This document shows positions 55,353 through 64,000 of a DNA stretch of 64,000 nt, piece by piece. The position numbers were made by a program, and so were the translations under genes. Source of the stretch: Coix lacryma-jobi var. lacryma-jobi (taxonomy: Eukaryota; Streptophyta; Magnoliopsida; Poales; Poaceae); contig CM019823.1 of the NCBI GenBank assembly GCA_009763385.1, positions 172,576,503-172,640,502 of the forward strand. Direction: 5' to 3'. Within the stretch, counting starts at the first letter, position 1; each line of letters starts with the position of its first letter. The notes under the pieces are model-generated. The model was not told the DNA's origin and did not search any database. It saw only the letters and a list, made by a program, of their open reading frames with translations.

Positions 55353-56680
55353 TTTATTCATGTGTATTTATAATTTTGTTTAAGTGTCAGGAGCTCACTT
55401 TGCTATTATGTTAATTTTGTGCAGATAGAAAATCTACAATTATTTTTTTAGCGTACTTCCTCTGTTAAAAGTAGATTGCAATTCTCATTTTCTAAGAAGT
55501 CAATCAATTTTAAGTTTTACAAATCATATTGATTTGGTCAAACTTGAAATTGATTCACTTCTTGGTAATTGAAAGTTGTATTTTTTTATCTGAGGGATTA
55601 GCATCATATTTGTGCTAGTCATAGCAAATCTTTCTTAGTTTTGTTCGTTGCCTATTTATTTATTTTTTGTAACTTCTAGTTTGTCTCATATGTTCTATCT
55701 GTTAGAAACCTAAAATTCCGGTTTTTCTATTTACTCCGAGTTTGGCCTATGATGCAACTATGAACATAACTTTGAGTTAGTTGTTTATGATATCTTATGT
55801 CTTATTTTTTGTAAACATAAAATGTGGTTGTCATTGAGTCTATGGGACACATCCATCCCCTAAAAGCATTTTTTTCCTTACCTACGATGGATGGGGATGA
55901 GTGAGTCCCAAGGATTTATGACTTTCATATGTTTGGTTGCTGCTACTTGTCTATGTATTTGGATTAACAACCATCAATGACTAAGTTCAGAGTAGTAAAA
56001 AAACTCTATGCTAGGTCACAAAATTGCAATCATTGGCAATGTGAATTGCAGCTATTGGTCAGTGCAATTGTAGTTCTTTGAGTATGCAATTATAGTTCTC
56101 TGGATAATTCAGTTTAAGCTTGTAAAATCTGGTTGATTACATAAATTATACAAATAAATTGGCCACTCAATTTGTTTCATAATTTAAATATAATACCTTT
56201 GTTTTCTTCCATTGCATAAGGTGAAGAAACATGGAAGGAAATGCAGGTTAGGTTATTCCATCAGGCTTACAGGTTTGCTGGTTTTCCTTCCTTTTGCTTT
56301 ATACTTCTTTGCAGTAGTTTGAATGTACAGTTTATTCATTGCACTTATATTATTTGTAACTAAATCAGGGATTTTCAAATGTCCAGTAGGTTTATGCTCT
56401 TTAGATATTCTTTAGGTTCATGACTTACATGAGATGAAGTTATTAGTTTTTAGTGTAATAAGTATTATTGAATGGCTGGGTTCATTTATTTTGTTATGAT
56501 GTGTGGGAACAAGTTTATTTCAGAGTTAATTGTTAGGGAGAAACCTACGAAACACGTAATTTAGAAATTTTATTAGTTCTAGAATTAACTTTGAACTGCA
56601 GTTGGATTTTGTTTACTTGTAATTTTGTTCTAGTGCCAGTAGCCCATTATTACCTTTCTGAAATGGTAAAGCTATTAATC
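55353..56680. other. AT-rich region without recognised gene
   Basis: I see no element border, RNA gene or coding signal here. A weak inverted pair (AATTTTAAGTTTTACAAATC..GATTTGGTCAAACTTGAAATT) lies at 55505-55560. Confidence 0.3.
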
Positions 56681-56689
56681 ACTCGAGTG

Positions 56690-56868
56690 TTTTTCTGATC
56701 TCTGGCATACGAATTTCTGTCTGCTCGATTGTTACACACGAGTTTTCTAGCTGCTCGATAGTTCCGTAGGTCTGGGCACGCAAGGCAGCCAATTGGTCGA
56801 GGCTTAGGCTCAGTGTCACGCTTCTGATGCCATGATCTATGCCACCACACGATGCTCCGATTGTGTCG
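56690..56868 (-). other. Exon-like open fragment, family unknown
   Basis: On the minus strand a frame of about 60 codons reads ASCGGIDHGIRSVTLSLSLD, QLAALRAQTYGTIEQLEN and EQTEIRMPEIRKTLE, then a stop. Composition is more GC-balanced than the surroundings and helical, with coiled-coil-like heptads. It could be a transposon gag/transposase piece or a captured exon; no homologue recognised. Confidence 0.25.
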
Positions 56869-57290
56869 TTCTGATAGAAAAAATATTGTTAATTGTCCTT
56901 TTTTAGAAAAAAATGTATTATATTTTCTGTGTTAGTCAGATCTCATGCTTGTTTTGTTGTTCTGGTGGAAAAATATTGTTAATTGTCCTTCTTTAGAAAG
57001 AAACTGTATTCTGTTATCTGTGTTAGCCTGACCTAATGTTTGTGATTATATCGTTCTGGTTAAAAAATATTGCTAATTATCCTTCTTTAGAAAGAAATTG
57101 TATTATATTATCTGTGTTAGTCGGACCTCATATTTGTGATTATGTCGTTCTGGTTGAAATATATTGCTAATTGTTCTTCTCTAGAAAGAAATTGTATTTT
57201 GTTATCTGTGTTAGCCGGATCTCATGTTTGTGATTGTGTCGTTCTAGTTGAAAAATATTGCTAATTGTCCTTCTCTAGAAAAATTGTATT
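56865..57290 (+). repeat. Tandem array of about 95-100-bp units, 4-5 copies
   Basis: Units carry TGTCGTTCTGGT, AAAAATATTGCTAATTGTCC, TTCTTTAGAAAGAAATTGTAT, CTGTGTTAGCCGGATCTCATG and TTTGTGATT in this order. Copies diverge by scattered substitutions. Same family as 51561-51735, about 5 kb away. Confidence 0.8.
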
Positions 57291-57299
57291 CTGTATTTT

Positions 57300-58062
57300 T
57301 TGTGTGTCACTTTCTTGTAGAACACACGTTTTTCTGCCCGGGTCAAATTTGTGTGCTAGTTAAGAATAAAATACATAGATTTCCTTTTGTGAGCTAGGTT
57401 CCTTGTGTTTCCTAGTGTGTGTGCTAACATAGATTTCCTTGTGTTTCCTAGTTTAAAGATCAAGCTATCTTATCTAATTGACTAATTATCTTGTATTTAT
57501 CAATGGAAATATTTTTTTCTTATTAATTGTTATATGTTGGTGTAGAATTATTGTGTTGTGTGCCCGGTGCTTTGTGATGCCTACTTGCCTGCAATTCGGT
57601 ATTGTCGGGTTGGATATATACGATGATAGTACAGAGTTATGTGACAATATATGATGGTACTTGTCGTGACTCAGCTATCAATCTTGTAGATCAGTTATCA
57701 ATTGACATTGTAATTGAAACAGATTGTAATTCAGACAGAGACACAATTTTTGTGTTGTTGACTTGTAAATCACACGTTTTTGTTCATGTACAATATTTGT
57801 GTGCTATTTAAGAAAAAACACATGGATTTTCCTTTCCTATAGTGTTTCCTAGTCTGTCCAGATTTGGGTGTCAAGTGCCAAAAAAACACATAGATTTTTG
57901 TCTCCTTAAATTTGTGTGTTTTTAGGCACAAAACACCCATGTGTTGCTGGTCCTAAAAACACATGGGTTTCAGCTAGACAGGTCCTTCATATTTCGTTTC
58001 GGTTCCCCACATATTATAGTAAACTGAGTATAATTTCCTTATTTGAGGCCGTCAACAAATTC
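57300..58062. other. Non-coding stretch inside the CACTA element
   Basis: Two CACACGTTTTT..GTGTGCTA phrases (about 57325 and 57772), and repeated AACACATAGATTT/AACACATGGATTT. No gene recognised. Confidence 0.3.
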
Positions 58063-58570
58063 AAATCAAAAAGTTATCAACTACAAAGTTTCATAACTTT
58101 TTTAGATCTACAACTTTTATTTTGGTAGTTTTTCCATCCGAGGTAGTTTATAAAAATTTGAATTTCAAATTTAAGAATTTGAAACATAGTTTTCGTTGTT
58201 AAGATGATTTCAAATCAAAAAGTTGTCAACTATAAATTTTCATAACTTTTTGAGATCTATAACTTTCATTTTGGTCGTTTCTTCACCTGAGGTATTTTAA
58301 AAAATTCAAATTTCAAATTTTTAAATTCAAATACAGTTTTGCAAGAAAGATGATTTCAAATTAAAAAGTTGTCAACTACAAAGTTTCATAACACTTTGAG
58401 ATCCACATCTTTTATTTTGGTCATTTCTCCATCCGCGGTCTTTTGAAAAATTCAAATTTTATTTTTTCGAATTAGGACGTATTTTTGCATGCCTAGATGA
58501 CTTCAAATTAAAAAGTTGTCAGCTACAAACTTTCATAACTTCTCAAGATCTACAAAGTTTATTTTGATTG
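58063..58570 (+). repeat. CACTA subterminal repeat array, four units of about 145 bp
   Basis: TCAAATYAAAAAGTTGTCAACTA, TTTCATAACTTTTTGAGATC and TTTTATTTTGGTCGTTTCTCC recur at about 58063, 58209, 58350 and 58505. Such arrays are common near the ends of grass CACTA elements. Confidence 0.7.
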
Positions 58571-59662
58571 TTTGACCATTTATATATCTAACATTGTGGC
58601 TTATATTACTCTCGTAGTTTCATAAACTACCGTCGGAGAGAGATGTAAGATTTGTGAATAAATTTATTTTTAGTTTATCAAATGAGGAAATCACCAAAAT
58701 AAAAATTGTTCATCTTAATAAGTTAAACAACTTTGTAGTTAAATTTTTTCATTTGGATTAATTTACTGCTTCAAAATGTAAATTGAAAATTGGTCTTGCC
58801 GAGTGTCAAAAAATACTCCGCAAAGAGTATAAATGAAAGGACCTAAGGTGTCGCCTAGAGGGGGTGAATAGGCTTTTCTGAAAATTAACAACTTATAACG
58901 CGGGAGCAATTAGTATGTGAGTTTCCAAACATTTGGAAACTCCCAATCGGAGTAAAACAGCCCCTCAAGAGACAAACACAAAGTATATGACTTGTATTTA
59001 AAACACCTAGAAGCTATCACCCTGCACCACAAAGATTAGCTCAAGGATTTAAACAAATTGGACGCAGTCAACAAATACCGGACATGTCCGGTATCAATAC
59101 CGGACAAGTCCGGTATGTGCGTGCTGTGCAGAACAGCTCTTTTTCTCCTCCAATTTCTCACACAACCTGCAATCACTATGTGTGATGTATATATAGAACT
59201 GATTGCCTGCAAAACAACTTGGGCAACGGAGAATAACAAATATCCAAAAGTAATGCACAAGAGGATGACACGATATTTGTTTTACCGAAGTTCGGCACCC
59301 CCTCGGGTCCTACTCTCCGTTGAGCCGGCTGCGAGCTACCACAAAGGTGGGCTCTAGAGGACACCACAGGTCACTCTAGCCGCGGTCTATTTCACCCGCA
59401 ATGCTCCTTCCACTAGTTGATCTCTTTTGAGGAGAGATCGAACCTTTACAAACTTTCCGAGGCACTTCACAAATCTCTTGGGTGCTCAACGGCGACGCCT
59501 AACCGTCTAGAACCGTAGAGTCCAAGAGTAACGAATGCGCACAACAAGATCGACGATTTGCACAAGTGCTCAAGAGGTGGCTTGCTCTCTAATTTTGAAT
59601 CTCTCTCAACCCACAAATGGATTTGGCAATTAGAGGACAATCACTCACTAAGAGAGGGTTGA

Positions 59663-60936
59663 TGTAAGTGCAATCAAGCACTAATTGTGGGTTTTGGTAT
59701 TAATGACAATATGATTGGAGAACTAATGAGATTTATGAAGATGACAAGCAGGTTAATAATAAGAAAGGATGGTTTATATGCGTTGGTGGACCCGTCATAC
59801 TATACTTCATCGGATCCGGACTCAAAGTGATATGTCAAGCTTTTTCAATTGAATTTGAGTTATAGGAATGCCGTACTATCAAGGGGGAATGCAAATACAT
59901 TGCTATGGCTGAATGACATGTGCTCAAACCAACCCAAACCATCCATGTTTCTAAACCAAAGACAGCTGCACCCATTTCAGATCTGTGCCTGTCTGCTCGG
60001 TAGGCACGGCAGTGCCGCTCTCAGCGCGGCAATGCCGGGCCGCGGCACTGCCGGGCTTCGACCGACACTGCCGCGACTTTTTTTAACCGTTGGCAGGGAG
60101 GAGATATTTACTCCATCTCCCTGCCACCCCAACGGTTATCCACGACCAGAACTCGTCACCTACCTCCAGACAAGCTTCTCTCTTCCCCATTGAAGGCTCT
60201 CAACTCCCCTCTCTCCAATCCTTTGATTTCCATTGATTCCAAGTGATTGAGAGACTTAAACCTTCATCAAAGAGAAGCCATAGCTGAGATCTACTTCCTA
60301 GAGCACTTGATTTGAGCCATAGCCGGTGGATTTGCTTCTATTACTCTTGGGTTCTTGGAACCCTAGCCGGCTAGGCGTCGCCCTAGAGCCTTGCCAACTT
60401 GTGTGGCGGCCTAGGGAGGTTTGTAATCGATTGTGCAGCTAGTATCATTACCCCTCACCTCAAGGATTTGGTTCCTTGACTTGAGAACGAGGTAGAGTTG
60501 AAAAGCTCATGACCTAAGTGGTCAACCTCAACAACGTGGAGGTAGGCAAGCCTTGGTGGCGAGCTGAACCACGGGATAAATCACTTGTCTCTTGTGCTTG
60601 CTTAGTTTCATTCTTCATATTCATGAGCTTGTGATAGATTCTAGGGTTTGGCCCGATCTACTTTATTCCTCTTATTTGGCTTGGAGTAGTTGGTTCTGCT
60701 GGTTCATAGAACTTGTTGTAGCATTTCTATTCATATAGAATCAGTTAGTTGTGGCTGGATTTCGAATTGCAGCTTCTGGTCTCACACTGCGCGGCAGTAC
60801 CGCGCTGGGGCCGGCAGTGCCGGGCAGCGGCAGTGCCGGGCACAGAGCGGTAATGCCGGGTTTATCTAATTAAGTTTTGAGCTGTGATTTTTGACAGGCC
60901 TATTCACCCCCCCTCTAGGCCACATAGGTCCTTACA
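59663..60936 (+). repeat. Solo LTR of a related SIRE-type copia family (1274 bp)
   Basis: Starts TGTAAGTGCAATC and ends CACATAGGTCCTTACA. Target duplication GTTGA is at 59658-59662 and 60937-60941. The ends mirror those of the surrounding LTR (TGAAAGTGCA/AGGTCCTTTCA), so it is a cousin inserted in the opposite orientation. It carries its own palindromes: GGCAGTGCCG forms at 60005-60075 and CCGGCAGTGCCGG at 60811-60823. Confidence 0.9.
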
Positions 60937-61238
60937 GTTGAAAAGTGTTTTGAAAGGCTTAGAATGAGTGTGGGAACCAGTAGAATCAGGGTATTTATAA
61001 GCCCACATTCGAAACTAGCCGTTTTCTAGCCGTTGGCTGAGTCAGCTCATACCCATACCAGAGACATGTCCGGTATGACTTTGCTACGAGAGAAACACAC
61101 TGAACAGGCCAACTTTCGAACTTCCCGAATGAGCCCGATAGTACCGACCATAAGGTCGGTAGTACCGCTAGTTACCAAAGGGTTTTCGCAACCTCTCTGA
61201 GTTGGACCAATTTTGGCCTACCGGTAGTACCGACCAAG

Positions 61239-63385
61239 GGGTGGTAGAACCGCCCATCACAAAGATACTGTTAGCCACCAATCCGCAAATACCGGACATG
61301 TCCGGTATGCATGTCCGGTTTGACTTCACTACGCGAGAAATATCCTTAACCAACCATCTTTTCAAACCCCTAAAAGGATCTCGGTAGTACCGACCACCAG
61401 GTCGGTAGTACCGACAGTTAAGAGGGGGTTTTGCAACCTCTCTGTGTTGGGCTAAATTATGCCTACCGGTAGTACCGCTATAACTCCAGTAGTACCAACC
61501 GGTAGTACCGACGTAAGGGTCGGTAGAACCGCCCATGCACAGGCTGCGAGACAGAACTCCGCAAATACCGGACATGTCCGGTATGCATGTCCGGTATGGA
61601 CTCCATGTGTCAGGGCTACCTGCTAGACTAAGGGAGAGCCGCACCACTGAAGGTTCATACCGGACATGTCTGGTATGCATGTCCGGTATGGACTCTACGC
61701 ACTAGGGCTGTCAGCAGGCCAGAAGGATGGCCGCACTGCTGTGGGCTCATACCGGACATGTCCGGTATGTATGGACAGACAGTGCAGCAAAAACCTGAAA
61801 GTTAGTTCTAGCTCTCTCATGTCTCACTTAGGTCGGTTTGAGCACTCATGAAGAATCATCTACTATATGTTGCATCCCTCTTAATAGTACGGCTTTCCTA
61901 TTTACTCAAGATAAATTGAAAAACAAGATTTAAACCTCTTGAATTGATCTCCATTTGAACCAAAGCCGCTTGACTTCATTTTCCATATTGAGAGGAATGG
62001 ATGTCATGTTTGGAAGTAGATGTCCTTCGAGCATAGCCTTTAAATCTTGTTTTTCAATTTATCTTGAGTAAATAGGAAAGCCGTACTATTAAGAGGGATG
62101 CAACATATAGTAGATGATTCTTCATAAGTGCTCAAACCGACCTAAGTGAGACATGAGAGAGCTAGAACTAACTTTCAGGTTTTTGCTGCACTGTCTGTCC
62201 ATACATACCGGACATGTCCGGAATGAGCCCACAGCAGTGCGGCCATCCTTCTGGCCTGCTGACAGCCCTAGTGCGTAGAGTCCATACCGGACATGCATAC
62301 CAGACATGTCCGGTATGAACCTTCAGTGGTGCGGCTCTCCCCTAGTCTAGCAGGTAGCCCTGACAAATGGAGTCCATACCGGACATGTCCGGTATGCATA
62401 CCGGACATGTCCGGTATTTGCGGAGTTCTGTCTCGCAGCCTGTGCATGGGCGGTTCTACCGACCCTTACGTCGGTACTACCGGTTGGTACTACTGGAGTT
62501 ATAGCGGTACTACCGGTAGGCATAATTTAGCCCAACACAGAGAGGTTGCAAAACCCCCTCTTAACTGTCGGTACTACCGACCTGGTGGTAGAACCGCCCA
62601 TCACAAAGATACTGTTAGCCACCAATCCGCAAATACCGGACATGTCCGGTATGCATGTCCGGTTTGACTTCACTGCACGAGAAATATCCTTAACCAACCA
62701 TCTTTTCAAACCCCTAAAAGGATCTCGGTAGTACCGACCACCAGGTCGGTAGTACCGACAGTTAAGAGGGGGTTTTGCAACCTCTCTGTGTTGGGCTAAA
62801 TTATGCCTACCGGTAGTACCGCTACAACTCCAGTAGTACCAATCGGTAGTACCGACGTAAGGGTCGGTAGAACCGCCCATGCACAAGCTGCGAGACAGAA
62901 CTCCGCAAATACCGGACATGTCCGGTATGCATGTCCGGTATGGACTCCATGTGTCAGGGCTACCTGCTAGACTAGGGGAGAGCCGCACCACTGAAGGTTC
63001 ATACCGGACATGTCCGGTATGCATGTCCGGTATGGACTCTACGCACTAGGGCTGTCAGCAGGCCAGAAGGATGGCCGCACTGCTGTGGGCTCATACCGGA
63101 CATGTCCGGTATGTATGGACAGACAGTGCAGCAAAAACCTGAAAGTTAGTTCTAGCTCTCTCATGTCTCACTTAGGTCGGTTTGAGCACTTATGAAGAAT
63201 CATCTACTATATGTTGCATCCCTCCTAATAGTACGACTTTCCTATTTACTCAAGATAAATTGAAAAACAAGATTTAAACCTCTTGAGTTGATCTCCATTT
63301 GAACCAAAGCCGCTTGACTTCATTTTCCATATTGAGAGGAATGGATGTCATGTTTGGAAGTAGATGTCCTTCGAGCATAGCCTTC
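61239..63385. repeat. Duplication / inverted triplication / duplication within the copia LTR
   Basis: Copy 1 spans 61239-62040. An inverted copy of 61394-61934 occupies 62039-62589. Then copy 1 starts again at 62584 (GGTGGTAGAACCGCCC) and runs to about 63385 before unique DNA (CTTGAGCATG). Junction 1 shares TT; junction 2 shares GGTGGT (62584-62589). Copies are highly similar. Confidence 0.85.
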
Positions 63386-63932
63386 TTGAGCATGTGACTT
63401 GACTTCATGCAAGTGATAGAATGGAATTCCAAATGTGTCAAGTCACTTCAATCAATATTGTTGCTAGGAATGTTGATTCTCCACTAGATGCGATCTTCAA
63501 GCTTGATTGATCCTTCGACTAAATGCAAGTACTTTCTTCTTCACTCTAGCTAGGTTCTTCGGCCGCCAAGCCGTCGCTTGCCCTTCACCCTTGCTTACCC
63601 TTGCTTAGTACCTCAAAGACTCTTTCCTTTCTATCTTCACCATCTCAAGCCATTCAACCATACTTCGTTTTGAATCCTTTCTTAGCAATCATAAATGAAC
63701 TATGATTATCCCACAATACGATAGCCCTTTATATCAATATCATTCTCATTGTTGTCTTGTGCTTGTGATGTGTTTTTCATACAACAATCCATCATTTTGG
63801 CTTTGCATTTCATTTCAAGTACATAGTGAGATAATCATTTCCTTGTGTCACACTTAGCAAACATATTAGATCTTTAATCAACATTGTCATCAAATCATCC
63901 AAAATCACACTTAAGTGCAACATGCACTTTCA

Positions 63933-63950
63933 AACTCCCCCTTTTTGGTG
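63933..63950 (-). other. Polypurine tract of the minus-oriented copia element
   Basis: Minus-strand CACCAAAAAGGGGGAGTT directly precedes the LTR start TGAAAGTGC. The remaining 50 bp of the window are the 3' untranslated interior of that element. Confidence 0.7.
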
Positions 63951-64000
63951 ATTGATGACAACCTTGATTAAATTTTACCAAAGGATAAACAATTAAGCTT

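Larger units (their letters stand above)
43594..58833. mobile_element. Long CACTA (En/Spm) element, right terminus lost
   Basis: Left terminus CACTACCAGATTTCCC, then TTTGCTGAGTGCC and several TTTGCCGAGTGCC/GGCAAA subterminal motifs in both directions (43610-43790), the hallmark of grass CACTA elements. At the other side 57900-58833 has the CACTA-type subterminal array (58063-58570) and CTTGCCGAGTGTCAAAAAATACTC at about 58795. There the copia LTR interrupts it, and the expected TCTGGTAGTG is not in the window. I see no TNP2 or TNPA gene. That both ends belong to one element is inference. Confidence 0.55.
58834..63932 (-). repeat. 3' LTR of a minus-oriented SIRE/Maximus-like Ty1/copia element
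   Basis: On the minus strand it starts TGAAAGTGCATGTTGC (63932) and ends CGACACCTTAGGTCCTTTCA (58834). The phrase CCTAGAGGGGGTGAATAGGC near its end is characteristic of this copia LTR type. It is preceded on the minus strand by a purine tract (63933-63950), so the element's interior lies right of the window. It is enlarged by a nested solo LTR (59663-60936) and by the rearrangement at 61239-63385. The LTR is studded with TACCGGACATGTCCGGTA and GTCGGTAGTACCGAC palindromes. Confidence 0.8.

Noticed and set aside
61300..63120. Regularly spaced palindromic repeats resembling a CRISPR array
   Set aside because: Spacing is irregular, spacers are themselves repeated, there are no cas genes, and the context is a plant LTR.
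61168..63195. Several open frames on both strands with repeated RTCIPDMSGICG / MSGMHVRYG peptides
   Set aside because: They are translations of the TACCGGACATGTCCGGTA and GGTAGTACC palindromes; the same peptides appear on both strands.
1..64000. tRNA, rRNA or organelle gene insertions
   Set aside because: No cloverleaf, rRNA core or chloroplast/mitochondrial gene sequence was recognised on reading.

Overview
The window looks like plant nuclear DNA from a grass (Poaceae), most likely a panicoid with a large repeat-rich genome; the species cannot be fixed from sequence alone. Evidence: Tat-lineage Ty3/gypsy elements with antisense accessory genes, SIRE/Maximus-type Ty1/copia LTRs with palindrome arrays, CACTA termini with CACTACCAGA and GCCGAGTG subterminal repeats, Stowaway and Tourist MITEs, and GT-AG introns of 76-92 bp. 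I find no intact host gene, no rRNA or tRNA gene and no microbial feature.

Positions 1-38174 are one nest of LTR retrotransposons, resolvable to the base in several places. Element A (Tat-like; 3' internal part plus 3' LTR, 1-4553) sits in the 5' LTR of element B (Tat lineage; 4554-18182, with gag, protease, RT/RNase H, second RNase H, integrase, two antisense genes and 3' LTR). B sits in the gag of element C, a related deletion derivative (18183-22096 plus 34966-38174) that lacks most of pol. C is split by element D (22097-34965), a two-LTR element with a 5-bp GCAAG target duplication that encodes gag plus two tandem proteases but no RT or integrase. D carries a 4.5-kb solo LTR (24207-28694, target duplication AGCAC).

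Positions 38175-43593 are a patchwork: LTR fragments, a copia LTR piece with CATCGGACGCGTCCGATG palindromes, two copies of a small Stowaway-like MITE, an ARF B3-domain fragment and a TIR element carrying a WD40 fragment. Positions 43594-58833 appear to be the inside of a long CACTA element with no visible transposase. It holds fragments of an MCTP C2 protein, proteasome subunit RPN7 and a HIPP metal-binding domain, plus further MITEs and tandem repeats. Positions 58834-63932 are the 3' LTR of a minus-oriented SIRE-like copia element that cut off the CACTA end. That LTR carries a solo LTR of a cousin family (59663-60936, target duplication GTTGA) and a duplication / inverted triplication / duplication rearrangement.

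The most interesting signals are: a series of short hairpins with compensatory stem changes just after pol in elements B and C; spliced, TATA-driven antisense genes kept by several Tat elements; arrays of different but structurally equivalent palindromes in copia LTRs; and the DUP-TRP/INV-DUP-like rearrangement. Many single-base frameshifts occur in element B although its LTRs are nearly identical, so residual assembly error should be considered.
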